DNA of 36,266 bases from a virus. A program made the position numbers and the translations under genes. The notes below the pieces were generated by a model. The model had not been told where the DNA came from, searched no databases, and saw only the letters and a list, made by a program, of their open reading frames with translations. The stretch spans positions 1 to 36,266 of IMG/VR virus record IMGVR_UViG_3300032278_004289. The stretch is one strand, 5' to 3'. Shown here piece after piece: positions 5,834 through 13,094 of the stretch. How positions within the stretch are numbered: position 1 is the stretch's first letter; each line of letters starts with the position of its first letter.

Positions 5834-6253
5834 TCAGGCGCGCTTGCGCGGCAACTCGTGCGGGCTGTCCAGACCGTCGACGGGGCCGGGATCAAAGCGC
5901 GAAAGCTGTTCGGCGACGACATGGATCGCGCTGCCGACGCGATCGTTGCGATCGCGCATGGCCGCGATGACGGCGCGTTCGCGGCTGTCGAGGCTCCACG
6001 GATTATCGCGATCGGCCAGCAGCGAGGCGGGATCGGTGTCGAGCACGCGCGCGAGCCGCCGCAGCCAATCGAGCGTCAGCGGCCGTTCGCCGCGTTCGAG
6101 CTTTGACAGCATCGACGGCGTGGTGCTGTCGCCGAGCTGGTCGACGACATCCTGCAGCGTCATCCGCAAATCCTGGCGGCGCTGGCGGATGCGATTGGGC
6201 ATGGTTTCGGCAGGACGGGCCATGAGCGGGAATTCTAAAATCGTCGCCGACAT
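5834..6253 (-). CDS. Xre-family (CI-like) repressor lacking peptidase domain
   Basis: A 139-aa cytoplasmic DNA-binding protein. Residues 20-80 (after the MSATILEFPL leader) form an Xre/Cro-C1 helix-turn-helix: NRIRQRRQDLRMTLQDVVDQLG, STTPSMLSKLERGERPLTLDWLRRLARVLDTDPASLL. The remaining about 55 residues lack the S24 autopeptidase Ser-Lys pair and are too short for that domain, so SOS/RecA-driven self-cleavage is not expected. I chose the ATG at 6253 because GGAGGG lies 9 nt upstream; an internal ATG at 6223 has no such site. It is divergent from the Cro-like gene at 6332 and flanked by operator-like palindromes on both sides, which is the classical immunity arrangement. It is the best candidate for binding the 17-bp palindromes found at other operons. 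Confidence 0.85.
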   Translation of the reverse strand: MSATILEFPLMARPAETMPNRIRQRRQDLRMTLQDVVDQLGDSTTPSMLSKLERGERPLTLDWLRRLARVLDTDPASLLADRDNPWSLDSRERAVIAAMRDRNDRVGSAIHVVAEQLSRFDPGPVDGLDSPHELPRKRA

Positions 6254-6261
6254 CGCCAAAT

Positions 6262-6278
6262 CCCTCCATTTGGACCAA
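6262..6278. promoter_or_regulatory. Degenerate operator-like site O3 at the repressor leader
   Basis: CCCTCCATTTGGACCAA matches one half of the consensus well when read on the minus strand (TTGGTCC). It overlaps the repressor ribosome-binding site GGAGGG, so binding here could autoregulate the repressor. Confidence 0.4.
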
Positions 6279-6303
6279 GCCGAGAAAAAACAGGCTTGCG
6301 TTA

Positions 6304-6320
6304 TTGTCCCATTTGAACAA
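6304..6320. promoter_or_regulatory. Operator O4 between repressor and Cro-like gene
   Basis: TTGTCCCATTTGAACAA is a near-perfect 17-bp palindrome located 12 bp before the Cro-like start codon. A TTGCGT (6296-6301) sits just upstream, but I cannot define a convincing -10 box. The gene start at 6332 has no clear Shine-Dalgarno, so a short-leader or leaderless transcript is possible. Confidence 0.65.
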
Positions 6321-6331
6321 AACAAGCCGCC

Positions 6332-6625
6332 ATGACAACCCTGGCAGGCATTAAAATCCGAACTTACCGCGATGATCAAGCGCTGACGCGTGCCGAATTG
6401 GGACTGATGGTGGGCGTGGCGCCGGAAACGGTCGCGGGGTGGGAAGTGCACGGCAAGCGTGCGCGCCCCGAAGCCGCCGAGCGGCTGGTGAAGCGTGGCA
6501 TCGTCGAATTTGCCGACTGGTATCGTCCGGCGATGTGCGGGCGGTGCGAACGCAGCGTCGCCGATCCCGCGGTTGCGTGCTGCACGGCGCCCAATTGCAT
6601 GCTGGCGAAGAAACTGGCGAGCTGA
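6332..6625 (+). CDS. Cro-like HTH regulator with C-terminal Cys cluster
   Basis: A 97-aa protein. Residues 1-55 form a Cro/C1-type helix-turn-helix (IKIRTYRDDQALTRAELGLMVGVAPETVAGWEVHGKRARPEAAERLVKRG). The C-terminus has CGRC and CCTAPNC, four cysteines that could bind zinc. It is the first gene of the rightward operon, divergent from the repressor, so a Cro-type switch or an activator role is likely. The extra metal-binding tail is unusual for Cro. No ribosome site is visible before the ATG. Its stop forms TGATG with the primase start. Confidence 0.8.
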   Translation: MTTLAGIKIRTYRDDQALTRAELGLMVGVAPETVAGWEVHGKRARPEAAERLVKRGIVEFADWYRPAMCGRCERSVADPAVACCTAPNCMLAKKLAS

Positions 6626-7686
6626 TGGGCGCGGGCAATGCGGTCGATCCCGATGCCCTGCGTCGCCGCGCCGAGGCGGTTCAGGCGCGGATCGCGATCA
6701 GCAAAATCGTCGGCGCCGACGTTGCGCTGACCAAGCGGGGCCGGGAATGGGTGGGGCTGTGCCCGTTCCACAACGGCACGTCGCTGGGCAATTTCACGGT
6801 CAATGATGCCAAGGGGCTGTATCACTGCTTTGCCTGTGGCGCGAACGGCGATCACATCGGTTATCTGCGGGCGCGCAAGGGATTATCGTTCGGCGAGGCG
6901 CTGCGGCTGCTCGAGGCCGACGCGGGCATCGACTTTCGCGACGCCAAGGCGGTGGCGCAGCTCGATCGCGACCGCGCGCGGCGCGAGCGGGCGGCGGCGG
7001 ACGAAGCCGAGCGCAAGCGGCGCGGCGCAGAAGGGCTGTGGCACCATGCGGCGCCGCTGCACGCAAGCCCGGGCGAGGCCTATCTGCGGGGGCGCGCGAT
7101 CGATTTTGGCGTGATCGGCAAATATCCCGGCGCGATCCGGTTCCGGCACGATTGCCCGCACGGCCCGACCGGGCAGAAAATGCCTGCGATGCTGGCGGCG
7201 ATGGTGTCGATCGACGGGCAGCACATGGCGACGCACCGGACCTTTCTGGCCCGCGCGGCGGATGGCTGGCGCAAGGCGCCGGTCGAGCCGAACAAGATGA
7301 TCCTGGGCAGCTTTGCGGGCGCGCATATCCCGATCAACAAGGGCGCGTGCGGGCCAATGCCGCTGCGCGACGTGCCGCCGGGAACGGTGGTGCATATCAG
7401 CGAAGGCATCGAGGATGCGCTGTCGGTGGCGATGGCGCACCCCGACTGGCGGATCGTCGCGGCGGCGACGCTGGGCAACATCGGCGCGGTAGCGCTGCCG
7501 CCGCAAGTCCGCGACGTCGTGGTGATCGGCCAGCATGACCGCCCGGGCAGCGCGGCCGACAATGCACTGGAACGGCAAATCGCGGCGATGCAGGGGCGCG
7601 GCCTGCGGGTGGCGTGCCTGTGGCCCGATCCGAGGTACAAGGATTTCAACGACCAGCTGCGCGGCCTGCCGATGGTGACGGCGTGA
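6625..7686 (+). CDS. DNA primase, CHC2 zinc finger plus Toprim
   Basis: Makes RNA primers for phage DNA replication. In the 353-aa product the zinc finger is CPFH (C46, H49) and CFAC (C68, C71), and the sequence around it (VGLCPFHNGTSLGNFTVN, GLYHCFACGANGDHIGYL) matches DnaG-type CHC2 domains. A charged helix (residues 110-135) links it to a Toprim domain: VVHISEGIEDALSVA (E260) and VVVIGQHDRPGSAADNAL. The expected acidic pair D-x-D reads Q303-H304-D305, so one metal-ligand Asp appears replaced. It is shorter than DnaG and lacks a C-terminal helicase, which is supplied separately by the gene at 7866. An upstream in-frame start at 6439 is rejected because it overlaps the Cro-like gene. Confidence 0.9.
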   Translation: MGAGNAVDPDALRRRAEAVQARIAISKIVGADVALTKRGREWVGLCPFHNGTSLGNFTVNDAKGLYHCFACGANGDHIGYLRARKGLSFGEALRLLEADAGIDFRDAKAVAQLDRDRARRERAAADEAERKRRGAEGLWHHAAPLHASPGEAYLRGRAIDFGVIGKYPGAIRFRHDCPHGPTGQKMPAMLAAMVSIDGQHMATHRTFLARAADGWRKAPVEPNKMILGSFAGAHIPINKGACGPMPLRDVPPGTVVHISEGIEDALSVAMAHPDWRIVAAATLGNIGAVALPPQVRDVVVIGQHDRPGSAADNALERQIAAMQGRGLRVACLWPDPRYKDFNDQLRGLPMVTA

Positions 7687-7862
7687 CGCGCGCCGACGAT
7701 GGGCAATTCGTCGCGGCGGCATGTTCGGGCAAGGCCAGGTTTGCCACATGGTCGAGCGCCAGCCGGTCGCGCAAGCGCATGCTGCACCGGCGCGCCGCCA
7801 TCTGCGCGCGGCTGTCAATCTATCGATGCCGGTTCTGCCAGCATTGGCATATCGGCGGCTGA
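7683..7862 (+). CDS. Small zinc-binding phage protein, 59 aa
   Basis: The GTG at 7683 overlaps the primase stop as GTGA and yields VTRADDGQFVAAACSGKARF..., ending YRCRFCQHWHIGG. The C-terminal C-x2-C-x2-W-H-I-G pattern is one I recognise from many small phage proteins placed between replication genes; it probably binds zinc and nucleic acid. The protein is very basic. It ends 3 nt before the helicase start. A longer frame from 7614 would overlap the primase and is rejected. Confidence 0.7.
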   Translation: MTRADDGQFVAAACSGKARFATWSSASRSRKRMLHRRAAICARLSIYRCRFCQHWHIGG

Positions 7863-7865
7863 CGC

Positions 7866-9701
7866 ATGGCCGGGGGACTGAAATCGATCGCCGGAACGCG
7901 CCCGGTCGAGGCGCCGGACATGCGGACCGCCGATGTGCCAAATCCGTTCGACGGCTATACGCTGCCGCCCGATTGTCCGGTGACGCCGCTGGGGATCCAA
8001 GGGCTGAAGCTGTGGGTGCTGGATGCGGCCAACCAGTTGATCGCGATGACCACGGATTGCCGCAAGGGCGACATGGTGCTGCTGTTCGGCGGCGAGCAGT
8101 GGTTGAAGCTGCACTTTCCCCAATATCCGGCGCCAACCAAGGAAAACCCCAACCCCGAACCCAACAAGTTCAACCAGGCCGAGGCGCAGACCGCGCTGAT
8201 CAGCGCGTGCCATGCCAAGGGGATTTTCGATCCGCAAGGCCGGGTGTTCGGGCGCGGCGCGCACCGGATCGGCGACGACGGCGAGCAGCTGGTGCTGCAC
8301 ATGGGGCGATCGGTGCTGATCGCCGGTGAAACCGACAAGAAGGGCAAGCCGATGATGTCGCTGCGCGAGGTCGCGGCCGGCGCGCTGGGCGACAAGCTGT
8401 TCCCGGCACAATCCCCCCTGCCCCCGCCCGCCACCGATCCGAGTTCGCCGCAGGAAGCCGAGGCGTTGATGGCGTTGTTCGGCGAATGGCGGTTCCAGAG
8501 CGAGGCGGCGCCGCTGCTGCTGCTGGGCATGTCGGCGCAGATGCACATATGCGGCGCGCTGAACTGGCGGTCGCACATGTGGCTGGCGGGACCGACCAGC
8601 TCGGGCAAATCCGAACTGCAACGGCTGATCCGCGCGGTGCATGGCGGCTGGTGCCTGTATACCGAAGACGCCAGTGAAGCGGCGGTGCGGCAGACGCTGA
8701 AGGACGACACGCTGCCAGTGCTGATCGACGAAGCCGAAAAGCACGACAATCCCGAAAAACAGCAAGCCATATTGAACCTGATGAAAAAGGCATCGTCGGG
8801 GGCAAAGCTGCACCGTGGCAGCAGCGATCACCGCGCGCAGGAATTCACCGCGCAATCGGCGTTCCTGTTTTCGTCGGTGCTGCACGGGCTGGCGAAGGGC
8901 GAGGAAATCAACCGCGTCGTCATCCTGAACATGCAAAGCGTGCTGGCGCGCGCCGATCTGTGGGTGCCGCCCGATCTGAAATTCTGGCGTGCGACCGGTC
9001 GCAAGATGCACCGCCGCATGATCGAGCAATGGCCGCGTTTCCAGCGCACCTTTGCCGAATACAAGCTGGCGATCGCGTCGCAGGGCGTGGAAGGGCGCTG
9101 GCTCGACACGTTCGGCACATTGCTGGCCTGTGCCGACTGCCTGCTGTTCGATCGCCCGCCAAGCCAGGAAAGCGAACTGAACGACGGTTTTGGGCGCGAA
9201 AAGCGGTGGGTGTCGATGATCATGCCGCTGGTGTGGGAAGGGCGCATGTCGGCGAAAAGCGACGTCGAGCGGTGCCTGATGCACCTGCTGTCGATCCAGC
9301 TGCCCGGTGCCAACGGCAACCCGCCGGAAGCGGTGGGCACATGGTTGAGCCGCGCGATGGCGCCAGTGGATGATCTGGGCGGCATCAACGAAACGGCGCG
9401 CGCGCGGCTGAAGCAAATGGGGCTGCGCCTGATCAAGCTGCGTCACGAAGGCGGCTGGAAGGTCGACGGCGAGCCGCAGCCCGACGACTGGAAAACCGGA
9501 TGGCTGGCGGTGGCCTATCCTTCGTTCGATCCGCTGAAACGCGAGTTCGACAAATCGAAGGAATGGGCGGGCGGCGCCTATCTGCAATCGCTGGGCAAGC
9601 TGCCCGATGTCGCAAAGCCGCTGAAGGTGCGCTTTGGCGGGCCGTCGCCATACAACGCGATCGCGATCCCGCTGACGGCGATCCGCGAGGATGAGGGATA
9701 G
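7866..9701 (+). CDS. D5/SF3-like replicative helicase ATPase
   Basis: The 611-aa product most resembles D5/DUF927-type phage replication ATPases. The N-terminal 200 residues form a primase-associated or DNA-binding region of unclear fold. The ATPase core begins near residue 235 with Walker A GPTSSGKS (242-249) and Walker B PVLIDEAE (284-291); HGLAKGEEINRVV (340-352) may hold the sensor/arginine elements. Together with the primase two genes upstream this gives a primase-helicase pair for replication initiation and fork progress. The C-terminus (YPSFDPLKREFDKSKEWAGGAYLQSL) resembles a small winged-helix-like end. It is the last rightward early gene, with 33 bp to the convergent gene at 9735 and no obvious terminator between. 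Confidence 0.85.
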   Translation: MAGGLKSIAGTRPVEAPDMRTADVPNPFDGYTLPPDCPVTPLGIQGLKLWVLDAANQLIAMTTDCRKGDMVLLFGGEQWLKLHFPQYPAPTKENPNPEPNKFNQAEAQTALISACHAKGIFDPQGRVFGRGAHRIGDDGEQLVLHMGRSVLIAGETDKKGKPMMSLREVAAGALGDKLFPAQSPLPPPATDPSSPQEAEALMALFGEWRFQSEAAPLLLLGMSAQMHICGALNWRSHMWLAGPTSSGKSELQRLIRAVHGGWCLYTEDASEAAVRQTLKDDTLPVLIDEAEKHDNPEKQQAILNLMKKASSGAKLHRGSSDHRAQEFTAQSAFLFSSVLHGLAKGEEINRVVILNMQSVLARADLWVPPDLKFWRATGRKMHRRMIEQWPRFQRTFAEYKLAIASQGVEGRWLDTFGTLLACADCLLFDRPPSQESELNDGFGREKRWVSMIMPLVWEGRMSAKSDVERCLMHLLSIQLPGANGNPPEAVGTWLSRAMAPVDDLGGINETARARLKQMGLRLIKLRHEGGWKVDGEPQPDDWKTGWLAVAYPSFDPLKREFDKSKEWAGGAYLQSLGKLPDVAKPLKVRFGGPSPYNAIAIPLTAIREDEG

Positions 9702-9734
9702 GGGCGTGAAGCGCATTGAGCAGATCGGCGCGCG

Positions 9735-10151
9735 CTAGAGCTCCGGCTCGCCGACGATCGCCAGGTGGCGCTCCATATATTCGACGATATCCATGCGACC
9801 GGCCGCGCGATCCTCGTCGCGCCATTTCTGCACGAGGCGGCGGTGGATGCGCGCCGCCGCCTTGCCGGTGGCGCGCTGGGCATCGGTGCCGCGCGTGCCG
9901 TCGCGGGTGATGCGCGCGGCATAGGCATAGGGGATATCGACGCGCCCGCGCACCGTCTGGCGGTTCTTCCATGTGTCGCGGTGCGCGGGGCAGCAGAACA
10001 TGGTGCCCGCCATGCGCGGCTTGAACAGCGTGAGGCATTCAGGGCAGGGCCGCTCGGCGTAGACGGGGCGATTGTCCGGTGGATCGGGCGGCGCGCCGTT
10101 GTGGCCGATCAGGGGCGAGGCTTGTAACAAGCCTTGGGCGTCGTCCGTCAT
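9735..10151 (-). CDS. Zinc-ribbon phage protein, 138 aa
   Basis: Last gene of the second leftward operon. After a flexible N-terminus containing SPLIGHNGAPPDPPDN it has PCPECLTLFKPRMAGTMFCCPAHR, a C-x2-C...C-x3-H zinc ribbon of the kind found in small phage proteins, then a basic region (RATGKAAARIHRRLVQKWRDEDR) and a helical end. Likely DNA- or RNA-binding; no catalytic motif. The ATG at 10151 lies in an ATGA overlap with the gene upstream. An in-frame extension to 10340 adds Arg-rich shadow sequence and is rejected. Confidence 0.8.
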   Translation of the reverse strand: MTDDAQGLLQASPLIGHNGAPPDPPDNRPVYAERPCPECLTLFKPRMAGTMFCCPAHRDTWKNRQTVRGRVDIPYAYAARITRDGTRGTDAQRATGKAAARIHRRLVQKWRDEDRAAGRMDIVEYMERHLAIVGEPEL

Positions 10152-10597
10152 GCGGTCTGTTCCCTTGCGACGAACACCACAGGCGGGCCGATCAGTACGA
10201 CGTCGGCGCCGCCGTGCTTGGCCTGCATCGCGTGATAAGCGCCGAGCGCGTCGCGGTGCGGGCCGAAGAAGGCATGTTTGCCATAGGGCGCCGGAGTGCC
10301 CGGTCCTTCGAACGACGCGAGCGGCACGATGCGGAAGCATTCAAAATCGCCGCCGCCGCGAAAAATGCAGCCGCCGGTCATGACCCACTCCGCGTCGCGA
10401 AAGGCGAACGGGCGCGACACCCTGCCGGTCTCGCCGAGCGATTGGGCCGAATAGCTTGCCTCGACCGCCGCGCGCGTCGGCTGCCCGCGCTTCGCGATCG
10501 CGAGGGTTTCCCATCTGGTCGGCGCGATCGGCGCGACCGCGCGCGGCGGCTCGATCGCGGCGAACATATCGAACTGGCGGGGGTCGGCGCGCTTCAT
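10148..10597 (-). CDS. Hypothetical protein with beta-clamp-binding-like N-terminus (QFDMF)
   Basis: The 149-aa product begins MKRADPRQFDMFAAI. QFDMF (residues 8-12) matches the beta-sliding-clamp-binding pentapeptide consensus (QL[SD]LF; compare QADMF in DnaE). The following domain (residues 55-149) is alpha/beta with WVMTGGCIFRGGGDFECFRIVPL and HRDALGAYHAMQAKHG and resembles small phage proteins that modify or read out nucleotides, but I do not recognise it. It shares its first 17 residues with the adjacent gene at 10594. The ATG is in an ATGA overlap with that gene. Confidence 0.75.
   Translation of the reverse strand: MKRADPRQFDMFAAIEPPRAVAPIAPTRWETLAIAKRGQPTRAAVEASYSAQSLGETGRVSRPFAFRDAEWVMTGGCIFRGGGDFECFRIVPLASFEGPGTPAPYGKHAFFGPHRDALGAYHAMQAKHGGADVVLIGPPVVFVAREQTA
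10553..10597. repeat. 45-bp imperfect direct repeat, copy A
   Basis: Nearly the same 45 bp occurs at 10936-10980 (copy B), with six mismatches by eye. Both copies begin a gene and encode the shared MKRADPRQFD[MF]FAAI peptide. Substitutions are mostly conservative, suggesting a duplicated and retained peptide module. Confidence 0.8.
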
Positions 10598-10980
10598 GCT
10601 GCCAGCCCATCGAGCCAGCGCAGGATCATCTGCCCGACCTTGCCACCGGCACGCATCCGATCGCGCATTTCCGCGCACGCGTAGAACAGCGCATCGTCGC
10701 GGGTCTGTGCAAAGTTGCCCCATTTCGGGCCGACCCGGTAGCTGCCGCCGCCTTGCTCGTCGCTCCAGCTGGTCGACCACATCCACCGGCCATCGGTGTG
10801 CGGGTGCAGTTCGATGCGGGCATAGTCCCACGCCATGCGCGGGTGGGGTAATATCAGCGTTTCCATGATGTCGCCGCGCACGACTTCGCCGTCTGGATCG
10901 ATCCGGCGCGGCGCAGCTGGCGCGCGCGTCGGAGCGATGGCGGCGAAGAAGTCGAATTGGCGGGGATCGGCGCGCTTCAT
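10594..10980 (-). CDS. Hypothetical protein with beta-clamp-binding-like N-terminus (QFDFF)
   Basis: A 128-aa protein starting MKRADPRQFDFFAAI; QFDFF at residues 8-12 fits the clamp-binding consensus. After a Pro/Ala linker the main domain is METLILPHPRMAWDYARIELH...WMWSTSWSDEQGGGSYRVGPKWGNF...RDDALFYACAEMRDRM, a beta-sheet plus helix unit rich in Trp that I do not recognise. It is unlike the main domain of the neighbour at 10148, so the two genes share only a short targeting peptide. The ATG sits in an ATGA overlap with the gene at 10977. Confidence 0.75.
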   Translation of the reverse strand: MKRADPRQFDFFAAIAPTRAPAAPRRIDPDGEVVRGDIMETLILPHPRMAWDYARIELHPHTDGRWMWSTSWSDEQGGGSYRVGPKWGNFAQTRDDALFYACAEMRDRMRAGGKVGQMILRWLDGLAA

Positions 10981-11375
10981 AGCAGCACCGGTTCGTTGGC
11001 CGCAATGAACAGCGGCAAGTGTGCGGCGTCGGCCTGGTCGCGGCCGGTGGGCGTGCGCAAGGGGCTGGCGATGCGTAGCGCGAGCAGCTGGCGCTCGCCG
11101 TCGTCGATCGCGGGCAGGCCGAATTGCGCGCGGCACGCGGCGCGCCCGACATTCTCGGCGGCGCTGCCCGTGAGGCCATCGCGCGCGCCGGTGAGTTCGG
11201 CGTAGAAACCGCGCTCGAAATGGCGCTGGGCGCGTTCGTTGCGGGGATAGGCGCGGCGCGCCTGCGTGACCACGGCGGGCGCGCTGTTCATCGCGTGAAC
11301 GATTTCGGCCATTTCCTCGCGGGTAAGCTCGCTTTGGTGCTTCTGCATGATTTCGCGGGTGAGTGTGAGCGACAT
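10977..11375 (-). CDS. Hypothetical phage protein, 132 aa
   Basis: Not recognised. A largely helical protein: N-terminal LTREIMQKHQSELTREEMAEIVHAMN, then RRAYPRNERAQRHFERGFYAELTGAR, then a Gly/Ala-rich loop and a C-terminal RIASPLRTPTGRDQADAAHLPLFI. The ATG at 11375 is preceded by AAAAGGAGGCC about 9 nt upstream, so it decides the start over an in-frame ATG at 11414. Its leader is part of a repeated GGCAAAAGGARGCC element seen at two other leftward genes. Confidence 0.75.
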   Translation of the reverse strand: MSLTLTREIMQKHQSELTREEMAEIVHAMNSAPAVVTQARRAYPRNERAQRHFERGFYAELTGARDGLTGSAAENVGRAACRAQFGLPAIDDGERQLLALRIASPLRTPTGRDQADAAHLPLFIAANEPVLL

Positions 11376-11453
11376 GGCTTCGGCCTCCTTTTGCCGGGGG
11401 GATGCTGGCTGCATCTTGCGCGCGCCGATCGCACCGACGCGCGGGGGGTGCAG

Positions 11454-11741
11454 TCAGTCGTCGGAATCTTCGAAGCGGGCGAGGATCGCCCGCGTATCAG
11501 CTGCCTGTCGGCGGAAATGTTCGGCGCTCATCGCAGCGCCGCGCGCGGTCATGATTTGCGCGCTCCTTCCGGGATTTTGTTTTTCCCATGCGGCGAGCTG
11601 GATTGCAGCTTTTTCGCAATTAGCCGCGTCTTGATCGAATCGTTTTGCGGCCACACGAAGCGCGTGGGTCACCATGTGGTAATCACGATGGCCAAGCAGC
11701 TGCTCAACTTGCTCGCCAAACGTCAGTCGGGTGTCTTGCAT
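11454..11741 (-). CDS. Hypothetical phage protein, 95 aa
   Basis: Not recognised. A helical protein (LTFGEQVEQLLGHRDYHMVTHALRVAAKRFDQDAANCEKAAIQLAAWEKQ) without motifs. The ATG at 11741 has AGAGGAAC 7 nt upstream. The gap of 78 bp to the next gene (11375) contains a Shine-Dalgarno leader but no clear promoter or terminator. Confidence 0.7.
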   Translation of the reverse strand: MQDTRLTFGEQVEQLLGHRDYHMVTHALRVAAKRFDQDAANCEKAAIQLAAWEKQNPGRSAQIMTARGAAMSAEHFRRQAADTRAILARFEDSDD

Positions 11742-11752
11742 GTCTGTTCCTC

Positions 11753-12697
11753 TCAAAAAGCGAAGGCGTGTTGTGGGGCGCTGGGCGCGGCGATCGGCGC
11801 GGGCGTGGCGCGCGGCGCTGGCGTTGCCGCCCCGACCCGGTCGGCGTCGCCAGCATTGGCCAGCACGAGATCGGCGGCGGTTTGCGCGAGTGCTGCAGCC
11901 TTAAAGATCAGCTTTTTGTCGGCGCGCATTGCCGCCAGCCAATGGCCGACATAGGACGCATGGTCGTTGATATGATCCGCCGCGATGCCAAGGCGGGCGC
12001 AAACGAAAGCGGCGCCGATTTCCGCGACCAGTTCCTCAAAGGCATAGCCCGCGCTGCCGAACCTATCGTTGGTGAGGCGGTCGAGCCGATGCTTGGCGCC
12101 CGTCCAGTGGACCAGCTCGTGCGCCAGCGTCGCCAGATAAAGCCCGGTCGTGCGGAACAGCTCGAAACGCGGAAGGCAGATGGCGTCGGCGCCGGGGCTG
12201 TAATAAGCTTGATTGCCGCCGTTCTCGGTGATCGTCGCGCCAGTAGAGCGCAGCGCCGCCTCCGCGCTATCGTCGCGCTGCTTGTCGGGCAGGGTGGACA
12301 GGCTGGGGACGGCGAAGCGATCGCCAAGGCCGTCGATCTGATCGACGTTGAACACCGCGTATTGGCGCAGCATGGGCACGCGGCGGGTTTCTTCATCGCT
12401 GTTGGGCGCTTCAACTTCCAGCGTCTTATAGAATACTACGCGGGTTGCCTTTTCGCCCTTGCGGACCATGCCGCCGAGCGCTTGGGCTTGCTTGAACGTC
12501 ATCCAGGTCGGATTGCTGTACCCGCTGGCAAACGCGGTAAGCCCAAGGATCAGCGAATTGATGCCGCGATATTCGTCGCCGGTGACGCGCTGGGGCATGC
12601 TGGCGATGGTGAGCCAACGGGCGCCGCCTGATTTGGCGCCCGCCTCGATCGCGGCGATGATTTGATCCGTGACGGATGCGTGCAGGTCGGGCTTCAT
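11753..12697 (-). CDS. ardC: ArdC-type antirestriction protein
   Basis: The 314-aa product matches ArdC-like antirestriction proteins: an N-terminal ssDNA-binding domain with YRGIN (residues 43-47) and VRKGEKATRVVFYKTL (78-93), and a C-terminal zincin-like metallopeptidase domain with HELVHWTGAKHRLDRL, where H193-E194-L-V-H197 is the HExxH motif. Such proteins are carried on plasmids and phages and protect incoming DNA from host restriction, and the early operon location fits. A Pro/Ala tail (TPAPRATPAPIAAPSAPQ) ends the protein. The ATG at 12697 forms an ATGA overlap with the gene upstream; the extension to 12769 is rejected as it shadows that gene. Confidence 0.9.
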   Translation of the reverse strand: MKPDLHASVTDQIIAAIEAGAKSGGARWLTIASMPQRVTGDEYRGINSLILGLTAFASGYSNPTWMTFKQAQALGGMVRKGEKATRVVFYKTLEVEAPNSDEETRRVPMLRQYAVFNVDQIDGLGDRFAVPSLSTLPDKQRDDSAEAALRSTGATITENGGNQAYYSPGADAICLPRFELFRTTGLYLATLAHELVHWTGAKHRLDRLTNDRFGSAGYAFEELVAEIGAAFVCARLGIAADHINDHASYVGHWLAAMRADKKLIFKAAALAQTAADLVLANAGDADRVGAATPAPRATPAPIAAPSAPQHAFAF

Positions 12698-12855
12698 GCC
12701 ACCAGCTCCTCGATGCTCTCGATCATCCAGCCGTTGATGAAGATGCGTTCGCCGGTTTCGGCGTCCCATGCCTCAAAGCGCGTGTCGAAATCGGTGTCCT
12801 CGGCGACTTCGACTTCCAAGTCGTACATGCCGGATGAGATCAGGTAGCGCTTCAT
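12694..12855 (-). CDS. Hypothetical small acidic protein, 53 aa
   Basis: A 53-aa acidic protein, MKRYLISSGMYDLEVEVAEDTDFDTRFEAWDAETGERIF..., likely a single small beta-type domain. No motif. Held by ATGA overlaps to the ardC start and to the gene upstream. The acidic composition resembles other small phage early proteins; role unknown. Confidence 0.75.
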   Translation of the reverse strand: MKRYLISSGMYDLEVEVAEDTDFDTRFEAWDAETGERIFINGWMIESIEELVA

Positions 12856-13094
12856 GCCAGCACCGCCTCGGCGTCGAGCGCCGCCAGTTCGTTGAAAATC
12901 GCGCCGACCGCTGCGTCGCAATCGGCAATATCGATGCTGTCACCGGTGAGCGCTTCCCAATCGTCATAGAAATCGGCGGCGGCTTCGCCCGCCGCGATGG
13001 TGACGCGCTGGCGCGTGGCAGTGTCGATCAGGTGGATTTGACCGCCTGCGGTCGGTTGATCGACCGTGTAGCGGGGCAGCTGCAGAAAGAACAT
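12852..13094 (-). CDS. First gene of second leftward operon, 80 aa hypothetical
   Basis: An 80-aa acidic protein: MFFLQLPRYTVDQPTAGGQIHLIDTATRQRVTI (beta-rich) followed by helices (AAADFYDDWEALTGDSIDIADCDAAVGAIFNELAAL). Not recognised. I chose the ATG at 13094 because GGAGG lies 6 nt upstream (GGAGGCCAAC); starts at 13106 and 13133 are possible. It is the promoter-proximal gene of the operon driven from 13143-13175. Its leader contains the repeated GGCAAATGGAGGCC element. Confidence 0.75.
   Translation of the reverse strand: MFFLQLPRYTVDQPTAGGQIHLIDTATRQRVTIAAGEAAADFYDDWEALTGDSIDIADCDAAVGAIFNELAALDAEAVLA

Noticed and set aside
7815-9716. 633-codon minus-strand frame opposite the helicase
   Set aside because: Shadow of the gene carrying clear Walker A and B motifs.
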